Below are positions 6,791 to 12,842 of a stretch of DNA of 16,010 nt, piece by piece (position 1 is the stretch's first letter; the number at the start of each line of letters is the position of its first letter). This DNA is from Candidatus Omnitrophota bacterium (GTDB taxonomy: Bacteria > Omnitrophota > Gorgyraeia > 1-14-0-20-64-10 > JACQQZ01). A model generated the notes under the pieces. It worked only from the letters and a program-made list of their open reading frames with translations, was not told the DNA's origin and made no database searches. Where the stretch lies: the NCBI GenBank assembly GCA_016206635.1, contig JACQRF010000078.1, positions 1-16,010 on the forward strand. The letters run 5' to 3'. A program made the translations under genes and the position numbers.

Positions 6791-6837
6791 CCGCTACGCC
6801 CTCCCCGTGTGAGCCACTGCGTGCATGGCTTGCGGCC

Positions 6838-6867
6838 ACGATAGCATACGCGTCGCGCGAATGTCAA
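6838..6867 (-). promoter_or_regulatory. Likely sigma70-type promoter for the TM-helix gene
   Basis: On the minus strand TTGACA (6867-6862) is followed after 18 bp by TATCGT (6843-6838), about 45 bp before the start codon at 6790. The -35 is perfect and the -10 is weaker. It lies in the 123-bp divergent gap with gpmA. Confidence 0.5.
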
Positions 6868-6896
6868 AAATATTTCGGCCGCGCGCGCGGCGTGCG

Positions 6897-6902
6897 TATA
6901 AT
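6897..6902 (+). promoter_or_regulatory. Candidate -10 element (TATAAT) for gpmA
   Basis: A perfect TATAAT lies 11 bp before the gpmA ATG in otherwise very GC-rich DNA. No good -35 is seen at the right spacing. Transcription from it would start about 5 nt before the ATG, and no Shine-Dalgarno sequence is visible, so the mRNA would be nearly leaderless. Confidence 0.45.
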
Positions 6903-6913
6903 GGCTCTCCATC

Positions 6914-7525
6914 ATGGCGACCCTCATCCTGCTCCGACACGGCGAATCGCAGTGGAATCAGGAGAATCGTTTCACCGGGTGGGTGGACGTGCCGCTCTCG
7001 CCGAAAGGGCTCGAGGAGGCGCGTCGGGCCGGCGACGCGCTCAAGGCGGCGGGCCTGCGCGTCGAGATCGCCTACACCTCCGCGCTCCGGCGCGCGCAGG
7101 AGACGCTGCGGATCGTGCTGGAGGCGCTGGGACAGCCGGCGACCCCCGTCATCAAGGACGCGGCGCTGAACGAGCGGCACTACGGCCAACTGCAGGGGCT
7201 CAATAAAGCGGAGACGGCGAAGAAATTCGGGGACGAGCAAGTGCGCCTCTGGCGGCGCAGCTATGACATCGCGCCCCCCGGCGGGGAATCCCTGAAAGAC
7301 ACGGCCGCCCGCACCCTGCCCTACTTCCACGCGACGATCGCCCCCGAGCTCACCGCGGGCAAGACGGTGCTCGTGGCCGCGCACGGCAACTCCCTGCGCT
7401 CGATCGTGATGGATCTGGAACACTTGACGAAGGCGCAGGTCCTCGACCTCAATCTCGCCACCGGCGTCCCGTACCTCTACGACCTCGACGCCGCCCTGAC
7501 GATCCTCAGCAAACGCCAACTCTAA
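6914..7525 (+). CDS. gpmA: 2,3-bisphosphoglycerate-dependent phosphoglycerate mutase
   Basis: The enzyme interconverts 3- and 2-phosphoglycerate in glycolysis and gluconeogenesis in the cytoplasm. The protein (203 aa) starts ATLILLRHGESQWN with the phosphohistidine H9 in RHG. E87 lies in LNERHYGQLQGLNK and H157 in AAHGNSLR, the other catalytic residues of the family. YTSALRRAQET and GGESLKDTA are also typical. It is about 45 residues shorter than E. coli GpmA, lacking the insertion before GGESLKDT, as in other short bacterial forms. It is the only plus-strand gene in the window and is closed by a strong bidirectional terminator. Confidence 0.95.
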   Translation: MATLILLRHGESQWNQENRFTGWVDVPLSPKGLEEARRAGDALKAAGLRVEIAYTSALRRAQETLRIVLEALGQPATPVIKDAALNERHYGQLQGLNKAETAKKFGDEQVRLWRRSYDIAPPGGESLKDTAARTLPYFHATIAPELTAGKTVLVAAHGNSLRSIVMDLEHLTKAQVLDLNLATGVPYLYDLDAALTILSKRQL

Positions 7526-7555
7526 AAAAGGGCCGCTTATATAAGCGGCCCTTTT
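7526..7555. terminator. Bidirectional rho-independent terminator between gpmA and rlmI
   Basis: The self-complementary GGGCCGCTTATATAAGCGGCCC is flanked by AAAA on the left and TTTT on the right, giving a stable GC stem with a T-run on either strand. It begins right after the gpmA stop and ends 4 bp before the rlmI stop of the opposite strand, so it can end both converging transcripts. Confidence 0.93.
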
Positions 7556-7559
7556 CTGA

Positions 7560-8753
7560 TCAGGCGGCCTCCAGGATATAACACTTGAGGTACTTCGACT
7601 CCGGCAGGGTCAGCAGGATGGGATGGTCGAGGGCCTGGGTGCGGGACTCGACGACCCGGACGGTGCGGCCGGCGTCGGCCGCCGCCGCGCGCAGGAGATC
7701 GAGGAAGGCTGGCTCGTCGAGGTTGTGCGAGCAGGAGCAGGTGATCAGGTGGCCGCCGGGGGTCAGCAGCTTCAGCGCGCGGAGGTTGAGCTCTTTGTAG
7801 CCGCGCGTGGCGGCCGGGACGTCGGTTTTGGCTTTGGCAAACGCCGGCGGGTCGAGGACGATCGTGTCGAAGCGGGCGCCGTCCTGGTCCGCCCGTTTCA
7901 AGTAGTCGAACGCCTTCGCGTGGACCGGGGTCACGTTGGCGAGCCCGTTGAGCGCCGCGTGCTCGGCGATCTTCGCCACCGCCGCCTCGGACGAATCCAC
8001 CGCGACGACCGACTCGGCGGACCGCGCCAGGTGGCAGGCGAACGCTCCCTGGTAGGAAAAGGCGTCGAGCGCGCGGCCGCGGGCGACCCGCGCCGCCGCC
8101 AGCCGGTTCTCCCGCTGGTCGAGATACCACCCGGTCTTCTGCCCCGTCCAGACATCCACCATGAATCGGCACGGCCCCTCCTGGATCTCAATCGGTCCGG
8201 GCCGCTCGCCGGCGGCCAGCGCCGCCTCTCTCGGCAACCCCTCCAGCGCGCGGATCGCCAGATCGTTGCGGGCCACGATCGCCGTCGGATGCATCGCCTC
8301 CTGCAAGAGCTCCAGGAGCAACGGCATCAAGCGCTCGATCCCCAGCGACGTGCCTTGGAGCACGAGGACGTCACCGTAGCGGTCCACGATGAGCCCGGGG
8401 AAGCCGTCCGCCTCCGAGGCGATCAGCCGATACGCGGTGCTGTCGCGGACGACGCGTTGGCGGTAGGCGATTGCAGCGCGCAAGCGCGCCTCCCAAACCC
8501 CACGGTCCACCGGCGCGTCGTCCCGAGAAACCAGGCGCAGAGCGATCTTCGAGGCGGGATTGAAGAAGTACTGGCCGAGGACGTCGCCGGCCGGCCCGAC
8601 GACGCGCACGAGCTCCCCCGCCGAGGATTTATCACCCTTGGCGATGTCGTCTCGGTAGATCCACGGATGCCCCGTCCGCCACCAGCGGAGGCCCTTCGGG
8701 GTGACAGAGACCTGCCGAGGGGTCACCGGAATTCGTCTCTCGAGAGCATCCAC
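7560..8753 (-). CDS. rlmI: Class I SAM-dependent rRNA methyltransferase, RlmI/YccW family
   Basis: Members methylate C5 of a 23S rRNA cytosine (C1962 in E. coli). The N-terminal PUA-like part contains RTGHPWIYRDDI (26-37). Next come GFPGLIVDRYGD (118-129) and TGQKTGWYLDQRENR (203-217), a family signature. The Rossmann methyltransferase domain has LDAFSYQGAF (229-238), VAVDSS, DPPAF (301-305) and TCSCSHN (338-344). The GTG start at 8753 has GAGG 7 nt upstream and lies inside the PIN gene. A second GTG at 8726 overlaps the PIN stop as GTGA and is also plausible; both keep the PUA domain. It is the last gene of a possible antitoxin-toxin-rlmI unit and ends at the shared terminator. The exact target base is inferred from the family. 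Confidence 0.9.
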   Translation of the reverse strand: MDALERRIPVTPRQVSVTPKGLRWWRTGHPWIYRDDIAKGDKSSAGELVRVVGPAGDVLGQYFFNPASKIALRLVSRDDAPVDRGVWEARLRAAIAYRQRVVRDSTAYRLIASEADGFPGLIVDRYGDVLVLQGTSLGIERLMPLLLELLQEAMHPTAIVARNDLAIRALEGLPREAALAAGERPGPIEIQEGPCRFMVDVWTGQKTGWYLDQRENRLAAARVARGRALDAFSYQGAFACHLARSAESVVAVDSSEAAVAKIAEHAALNGLANVTPVHAKAFDYLKRADQDGARFDTIVLDPPAFAKAKTDVPAATRGYKELNLRALKLLTPGGHLITCSCSHNLDEPAFLDLLRAAAADAGRTVRVVESRTQALDHPILLTLPESKYLKCYILEAA

Positions 8754-9163
8754 CGGAGGGCCTCGGCAGAATTCAGGATGCGCAGGGACCCTACGGGGTG
8801 CCGTGGATAATGTCGTCGGTTCCCCGTCACCAACAGCTCGGCCACCCCAGACACAGCGACCTCGAGAAACGGTTGGTCCGAAAGGTCTGTCCCAGCGGGC
8901 GGCAGCGGCCTGGCCACCACGCGCTCACCGCTCATCTCCACGAATTCTAGGAGCAAGGCCACGGTGGTAGCCGAGAATCCAAAGCGGGGCCTTCGCAACA
9001 CCTGGTCGTACTCGTGCAGGATGCGGTCATCGTACAAGAGCCGGAGTTCCTCGCGCTGCGCGAGGTCCACGAGGCGCGCGGACGTCCCGTGCGGGGTTAA
9101 CAAACCTGACACGATGACATTCGTGTCAAGAACCAGTCGAGGAGGCCAACTGGTCAACGACAT
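8723..9163 (-). CDS. PIN-domain RNase toxin (putative toxin-antitoxin family)
   Basis: The protein (146 aa) begins with the PIN strand LVLDTNVIVSGLL, with the first metal aspartate at D13. Further acidic residues are E51 (LHEYDQVLRRPRF) and D93/D96 plus E101 in TDLSDQPFLEVA, followed by ELLVTGNRRHYPR. This arrangement is typical of PIN proteins in toxin-antitoxin pairs, predicted to cut RNA with Mg2+. The start codon is 6 bp after the stop of the small upstream gene, which looks like its antitoxin. The 3' end overlaps the rlmI start region. The RNA target cannot be predicted. Confidence 0.88.
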   Translation of the reverse strand: MSLTSWPPRLVLDTNVIVSGLLTPHGTSARLVDLAQREELRLLYDDRILHEYDQVLRRPRFGFSATTVALLLEFVEMSGERVVARPLPPAGTDLSDQPFLEVAVSGVAELLVTGNRRHYPRHPVGSLRILNSAEALRWMLSRDEFR

Positions 9164-9169
9164 CGCCCG

Positions 9170-9460
9170 TCAGGCCGCGCGGCGCGAGCGGCGGACGGCG
9201 CGGACTTCTCGGTTGATCTCCGACACGGTCATCTGACTCGCCCCAGAGACCTCGGCCTCGGCGCGCAGGCGGGCAATCGCGGCCGCCGCCCGGGCCCGAC
9301 GGAACGCTTGGAGGATCTCCTCCACTTCTTCCTCCGTGGCCTTCGCCAAAATCCCGATGGGGCGCCCTTTCAGGGTGATGACCACTTCATGGGCTTTCGC
9401 CAGCCGTCCCCACACGGCCGCCGGATGGAGCCGAAGATCGCGCGCGGTGACAAACGTCAT
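9170..9460 (-). CDS. Phd/YefM-like antitoxin
   Basis: The protein (96 aa) starts MTFVTARDLRLHP, followed by HEVVITLKGRPIGIL. This matches the beta-strand/helix layout of Phd/YefM antitoxins, in which the N-terminal part binds operator DNA and the C-terminal part wraps the toxin. The C-terminal half is helical and basic (REVRAVRRSRRAA). I chose the ATG at 9460 because GGAGG (9466-9470) sits 5 nt upstream; the ATG at 9472 lies about 4 nt from the predicted transcription start. It directly precedes the PIN gene. The palindrome in its promoter suggests autoregulation, as is usual for such operons. Confidence 0.82.
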   Translation of the reverse strand: MTFVTARDLRLHPAAVWGRLAKAHEVVITLKGRPIGILAKATEEEVEEILQAFRRARAAAAIARLRAEAEVSGASQMTVSEINREVRAVRRSRRAA

Positions 9461-9482
9461 GGAAACCTCCATGTCTACAATA

Positions 9483-9511
9483 AGTATACAGCACTATACT
9501 CAGAATGTCAA
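9483..9511 (-). promoter_or_regulatory. Strong sigma70-type promoter overlapping a palindromic operator
   Basis: On the minus strand TTGACA (9511-9506) is followed after exactly 17 bp by TATACT (9488-9483), one mismatch from consensus. The -10 is one arm of the palindrome AGTATA-GTGCTG-TATACT (9483-9500). The antitoxin start is about 23 bp past the -10. A repressor bound to the palindrome would cover the -10 box, the expected arrangement for toxin-antitoxin autorepression. Confidence 0.85.
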
Positions 9512-9521
9512 CGCCTGAGGG

Positions 9522-9704
9522 CTACGCCCCGACGTCGAGGCGCTCGCGCCCTTCGCGCCCAGCGGCGATGGCTTCCTCCAAACCAGCGTCCGGTGGCAGG
9601 GTCTCAGGCGCGGCCGCGTCCACGAACGCCAGGTAAGCGTCCTCATCCCCTACGCTCAACCCACCCGCGTCAATCATGACGAGATGCCCGGTCGCTGTGG
9701 ACAT
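9522..9704 (-). CDS. Small hypothetical protein (60 aa)
   Basis: The frame starts MSTATGHLVMIDAGG, has an AAGGA ribosome-binding site just before the ATG, and ends GREGRERLDVGA. It is acidic and alanine-rich, with no membrane segment and no family I recognise. It lies 32 bp downstream of the glycosylase gene and stops just before the antitoxin promoter. It could be a real small protein, a remnant of a longer gene, or chance; the ribosome-binding site is the main support. Confidence 0.4.
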   Translation of the reverse strand: MSTATGHLVMIDAGGLSVGDEDAYLAFVDAAAPETLPPDAGLEEAIAAGREGRERLDVGA

Positions 9705-9732
9705 CACATCCTTAGAAGGGAGCAACCCTGAA

Positions 9733-9745
9733 GGGGTCAGACCCC
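9733..9745. repeat. GGGGTCAGACCCC element at the end of the glycosylase gene
   Basis: This is a single 13-bp copy of the GGGGTCTGACCCC family. On the minus strand it reads GGG-GTC-TGA and provides the stop codon of the upstream glycosylase gene. It is the third reading frame of the same element that encodes GSDP in pabB. Confidence 0.8.
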
Positions 9746-10585
9746 AGGCAAGGCGCCAGTGCGGGCGGCGTGGAAGAGGGCTTGCTGGGCGAGGCCGCAG
9801 GAGGGGCCGAAGTGGCGGCGGGCGAAGGCGCGAAGACGGCGGTCCGGCACGCGGCGATTCCGGAAATAGAGCCGGCGCATCACGCGGCCGATCCAGACAT
9901 CCACCGGGAACGCCTCCTCCTGTCCGAAGCCGAACAGCAAGACGCACTCGACCACCTTCTCGCCGACGCCTTCGACGGCGAGCAGGGCCTCGCGCGCCTC
10001 GGCGTACGGGAGGCGGGCGGCCGCCGCCAAGTTCACCTTGCCGTCGCTCACCTGTTGCGCGGCCTTGACGACGTACGGCGCGCGGTAGCCGAAGCCGAGC
10101 CGGCGCAGGGCCGACGGCTCGACGCGGGCGAGGACCTCCGGCGTCGGGAACGTCCACCAGACGTCGCCGCCCCACGGCACCGCGCGCCCGTAGGCGCGGC
10201 AGAGCCGGCCGATCATCCCCTGGATGCGGAGGATGTTGTTGAAGGTGGCGCAGATGAAACTGGCGAGGCACTCCCACGGGTCCTGGCGGAGGATCCGCAG
10301 GCCGCGGGTCGCCGCCAGCGCGGCGTGGATCGCGGGGTCCACGTCCACCGAGGCCAGCCGCCACGTCGGGTCGTCATCGAGGCCGAAGTAGCGGGTGACG
10401 CGGGGCCCAAGGATGGCGTCGGGGGCGCTGCCGAGGACGCGCAGGCGCGCGTGATCGGGCAGGAGCGTGACGATCGAATCGCCGAGCACGCCGCGCCAGC
10501 CGCGCGGGCCGTACGGCGCCCAGCGGAACGCTTGGCCGGAGTCGAGGGTGACCGCGACGTCACAGCCGCGGGCCGGCAGAATCAT
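9737..10585 (-). CDS. ogg: OGG1-type 8-oxoguanine DNA glycosylase
   Basis: The protein (282 aa) should remove 8-oxoguanine from DNA and nick the abasic site. DPWECLASFICATFNNILRI (102-121) matches the OGG1 stretch DPIECLFSFICSSNNN. LGFGYRAPYV follows, and the helix-hairpin-helix LLAVEGVGEKVVEC holds the catalytic lysine K210, with FPVDVW supplying the catalytic D229. The N-terminal 90 residues, including LDSGQAFRW, fit the OGG N-terminal domain. The ATG at 10585 is preceded by GAGGAG at 8 nt; a longer GTG frame to 10621 would run into a repeat. The stop codon and last two residues (GV) come from the repeat at 9733-9745. Homologues in archaea and bacteria are less common than MutM, so a related base specificity cannot be ruled out. 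Confidence 0.9.
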   Translation of the reverse strand: MILPARGCDVAVTLDSGQAFRWAPYGPRGWRGVLGDSIVTLLPDHARLRVLGSAPDAILGPRVTRYFGLDDDPTWRLASVDVDPAIHAALAATRGLRILRQDPWECLASFICATFNNILRIQGMIGRLCRAYGRAVPWGGDVWWTFPTPEVLARVEPSALRRLGFGYRAPYVVKAAQQVSDGKVNLAAAARLPYAEAREALLAVEGVGEKVVECVLLFGFGQEEAFPVDVWIGRVMRRLYFRNRRVPDRRLRAFARRHFGPSCGLAQQALFHAARTGALPGV

Positions 10586-10604
10586 CAGAGGAACTCCTCG
10601 TGGC

Positions 10605-10646
10605 CGGTGCCAGGCCCCCACAGAGCTCTACAGGGGCCTGGCACCG
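10605..10646. repeat. GGTGCCAGGCCCC-family inverted repeat between dcd and ogg
   Basis: The 14-nt arms CGGTGCCAGGCCCC (10605-10618) and GGGGCCTGGCACCG (10633-10646) are exact complements around a 14-nt centre containing GAGCTC. It fills most of the 71-bp gap between dcd and ogg. It has no T-run, so it is more likely a dispersed palindrome than a terminator. Confidence 0.88.
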
Positions 10647-10655
10647 CCAAAGAAC

Positions 10656-10683
10656 GTCAGACCCCCACGACGGGTCTGACCCC
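10656..10683. repeat. Inverted GTCAGACCC/GGGTCTGAC pair at the end of dcd
   Basis: GTCAGACCC (10656-10664) is complementary to GGGTCTGAC (10672-10680), with CCACGAC between. The minus strand reads it as [12 protein letters not shown], giving dcd its last residues and its TGA. It is directly next to the 10605-10646 palindrome, so two families abut. Confidence 0.85.
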
Positions 10684-11277
10684 TTTGGTTCTGGCGGGGC
10701 GCTTGCCGGCGGGCGTCGAGGCGAGGACTTTCGGCAGGGTGATCGTCTGCTGGCCCTGGTATTTCCCCTTCCGATCTTTGTAGGAGATGGCGCACTCCTC
10801 GTCGGATTCGAAGAAGAGGACCTGGGCGATCCCCTCGTTGGCGTAGATTTTCGCCGGCAAGGGCGTGGTGTTCGAGATCTCGAGGGTCACGTAGCCCTCC
10901 CATGCCGGTTCAAATGGAGTGACATTCACGATGATCCCGCACCGCGCATAAGTACTTTTTCCACAGCACACGCAGAGAACGTTGCGCGGGATCCGGAAAT
11001 ATTCCACGGTCTTGGCCAGCGCGAAGGAATTGGGCGGGACGATGCAGACCGGCCCCTTGAAGTCAATGAACGACTTGGCATCGAACGCCTTGGGGTCAAT
11101 GATCGAGCTGTTCACGTTGGTGAAGATCTTGAACTCGTCCCCGACGCGGATGTCGTAGCCATAGCTGGAGACGCCGAAGCTGACGGCGCCGTTGGCGGTC
11201 TGCCGCTCGACGAACGGCTCGATCATGCCGTGCTCGCGCGCCATCCGGGTGATCCAGCGGTCCGATTTAATCGCCAT
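10657..11277 (-). CDS. dcd: dCTP deaminase
   Basis: Dcd deaminates dCTP to dUTP (some forms go on to dUMP) for thymidylate synthesis. The protein (206 aa) has [35 protein letters not shown] with the catalytic Ser and Arg, [20 protein letters not shown] with the catalytic Glu, and ends with the family's [14 protein letters not shown]. The usual C-L-G-K-S is C-C-G-K-S here. After LPKV there is an extra tail of about 22 residues ([10 protein letters not shown], then residues read from the palindrome), and the stop codon comes from that palindrome. The ATG at 11277 overlaps the 3' end of the zinc-ribbon gene by 11 bp. Confidence 0.95.
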   Translation of the reverse strand: MAIKSDRWITRMAREHGMIEPFVERQTANGAVSFGVSSYGYDIRVGDEFKIFTNVNSSIIDPKAFDAKSFIDFKGPVCIVPPNSFALAKTVEYFRIPRNVLCVCCGKSTYARCGIIVNVTPFEPAWEGYVTLEISNTTPLPAKIYANEGIAQVLFFESDEECAISYKDRKGKYQGQQTITLPKVLASTPAGKRPARTKGVRPVVGV

Positions 11278-11437
11278 GCGGGGGCTTTGGCTCCTGATTG
11301 TAGGGTTTGGCGCGCTCTTTGCGCTCGAAGCAGTCGGGGCAGTTATAGACCGCCTTGGCCGCGATCTTGTTGTAGCCGGTGTAGATCACGACCCGGCTGA
11401 CCTCCGGCACGTCCTTGCCGCAGGTGTCACACCGCAT
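11267..11437 (-). CDS. Small zinc-ribbon protein (56 aa)
   Basis: The frame starts [17 protein letters not shown] and contains [14 protein letters not shown]. The C3xxC6 and C33xxC36 pairs would bind one zinc ion as a rubredoxin-like knuckle pair. The function is unknown; such proteins bind nucleic acid or protein partners. It overlaps yqeY by 11 bp at its start and dcd by 11 bp at its end, so all three are probably co-translated. The overlaps on both sides, the two CxxC motifs and their spacing support it as a real gene despite its size. Confidence 0.8.
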   Translation of the reverse strand: MRCDTCGKDVPEVSRVVIYTGYNKIAAKAVYNCPDCFERKERAKPYNQEPKPPHGD

Positions 11438-11891
11438 GAGGGGGCGGGGCCAATGCCTGGGCCACGAGCGCGCTCACCGTCTTGCCGTCGGCCTGCCCCT
11501 GGACCTTCGCCATCACGAGCCTCATCACCTGGCCCATGGCCTTCGGGCCGGCGGCCCCGCTGGCCGCCACGCATTCTTGCACGATGGCGCGCAGCGACGC
11601 CTCCGACATCTGGGGTGGCAGGTATCCCTCGAGGTACTTCAGCTCGGCACTCTCCTTGGCGGCCAGGTCGCCGCGCCCGCCTTTCTGAAACGCCTCGAAC
11701 GATTCCCGATGCTGCTTGATCTGCCGGCGCACCACCTCCTGCGCGGCGGCGTCCGGCAGCGCCTCCACCCGCTGCTCGATAGCGCCGTTCACCAACGCCG
11801 CCTTCAGCATCCGCAGCGCGGACACTTTCGGCGCGTCGCCGGCTTTCATCGCCGCGGTGAGATCGGCGGTCACCTGCTCAACGAGCGTCAT
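11427..11891 (-). CDS. yqeY: GatB/YqeY domain protein
   Basis: The protein (154 aa) is a stand-alone YqeY, related to the tail domain of the GatB subunit of tRNA-dependent amidotransferase. It has LRMLKAALVNGAIEQ, QIKQHRESFEAFQKGGR, ELKYLEGYLPPQMSE, and PKAMGQVMRLVMAKVQGQADG, all typical. Its exact role is not established; tRNA binding is presumed from the GatB relation. The ATG at 11891 has GGAGG (11898-11902) 6 nt upstream. The start overlaps the end of tatC by 14 bp, and the palindrome at 11917-11942 lies just upstream. Confidence 0.93.
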   Translation of the reverse strand: MTLVEQVTADLTAAMKAGDAPKVSALRMLKAALVNGAIEQRVEALPDAAAQEVVRRQIKQHRESFEAFQKGGRGDLAAKESAELKYLEGYLPPQMSEASLRAIVQECVAASGAAGPKAMGQVMRLVMAKVQGQADGKTVSALVAQALAPPPHAV

Positions 11892-12678
11892 GGGCTGCCT
11901 CCACCAACGGGCTGATGGGGTCTGACCCATGGGTCAGACCCCGTTGAGATCTGGGTTGCACGATCGCCGCCAAGCCGATGGACAACCCGTAGAGCCCCAG
12001 CAGCGGGCCCGCCAGGAACATTTGCGTGACGATGTCCGGCGTCGGCGTGACGACTGCCGCGACGAGGAAGCTCCCGATGACGGCCCCGCGCCAGTGATAC
12101 CACAGAAAGGCGGGGGTCACAATGCCGAGGCGAGCCAGCACGGCGACCACCAGCGGGGTCTGGGCGACCACGCCGCACGCCAGCATCAGCGAGCCGACAA
12201 ACCCGAGGTACTGACTGATTGACAGCATCGGCGCCACCTGCTCGCTGGCGAAGCCCAGGAAGAATCGGACGGCCGCCGGCACCAAGGCGGTGATCCCCAG
12301 CCAGGCCCCGGCGGCGAACAGCGCGATGCTCAGCGGCACCCAGCCGGCGAGCGCCCGCCGCTCCTGGGCCCGCAACCCCACCGCGAAGAACTCCCACGCC
12401 TGCCAAAGGATCACCGGCGCCGCCAGCAGCAGCCCCCCCCACCCGGCCATCCTGAGCTGCGCCATGAACGGCTCGGCCACGGTGGTGAACACCACGCGCT
12501 CGACCGGGGCCAACAGCCACGCCATGAGCGGGGCGCGGGCGCCGTACGTCACGACCGCGCCGGCCACCACCGCCAGCAGGCAGACCCCCAGCCGCCGGCG
12601 CAGCTCTTCCAAGTGCTCGAGCAATGGTCGCCGCACATCGGGGGGCCTCCCCGCTGACGTTCCCGTCACCTCGCTCAT
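11878..12678 (-). CDS. tatC: Twin-arginine translocase subunit TatC
   Basis: TatC recognises twin-arginine signal peptides and exports folded proteins across the inner membrane. The 266-residue protein has [14 protein letters not shown] at the cytoplasmic N-terminus and about six membrane helices. The family loop [21 protein letters not shown] and [20 protein letters not shown] follow. The start overlaps tatA as ATGA. Its C-terminus after IVQPRSQ is read from the palindrome at 11917-11942 ([10 protein letters not shown]) plus [11 protein letters not shown], which overlaps yqeY; this tail is probably not ancestral. The location downstream of the Rieske/cytochrome genes suits export of the Rieske subunit. 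Confidence 0.95.
   Translation of the reverse strand: MSEVTGTSAGRPPDVRRPLLEHLEELRRRLGVCLLAVVAGAVVTYGARAPLMAWLLAPVERVVFTTVAEPFMAQLRMAGWGGLLLAAPVILWQAWEFFAVGLRAQERRALAGWVPLSIALFAAGAWLGITALVPAAVRFFLGFASEQVAPMLSISQYLGFVGSLMLACGVVAQTPLVVAVLARLGIVTPAFLWYHWRGAVIGSFLVAAVVTPTPDIVTQMFLAGPLLGLYGLSIGLAAIVQPRSQRGLTHGSDPISPLVEAAHDAR
11917..11942. repeat. Perfect 26-bp GGGGTCTGACCC palindrome spanning the tatC-yqeY junction
   Basis: GGGGTCTGACCCATGGGTCAGACCCC is identical to its reverse complement. It lies in the 3' end of tatC, read as GLTHGSDP, and 26 bp upstream of the yqeY start, just above its ribosome-binding site. A hairpin in the mRNA here could affect yqeY translation (inference). Confidence 0.92.
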
Positions 12679-12842
12679 GCGATCTTTGGTCCTTGCGGTT
12701 TGTCGTCATCTTTCATGGAGTCTTTGAACTCCTTGATCGCCTTGCCCAGCGAGCGGGCGATCTCCGGCAGGCGGCCGGCGCCGAACAGCAGGAGGCAGAT
12801 CACCAAGATCAGCAGCAGTTCCGGCACTCCGAGATTGAACAT
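12675..12842 (-). CDS. tatA: Sec-independent translocase subunit TatA/TatE-like
   Basis: The 55-residue protein has one membrane helix ([20 protein letters not shown]) followed by the amphipathic helix [17 protein letters not shown] and an acidic/basic tail. The FG motif at the end of the helix is the TatA signature. TatA forms the pore with TatC. It starts directly on the stop codon of the cytochrome c gene (TGATG) and its own stop overlaps tatC (ATGA). It is short even for TatA, with no long tail, and could act as TatE-like. Confidence 0.92.
   Translation of the reverse strand: MFNLGVPELLLILVICLLLFGAGRLPEIARSLGKAIKEFKDSMKDDDKPQGPKIA

Noticed and set aside
9522..10364. A single 280-residue gene covering the glycosylase 3' half and the small ORF
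   Set aside because: The upstream part is an Arg/Pro-rich shadow of the glycosylase; only the last 60 codons have a ribosome-binding site and plausible composition.
10605..10646. A rho-independent terminator between dcd and ogg
   Set aside because: The stem is strong but has no T-run on either side, and the sequence fits the dispersed palindrome pattern.
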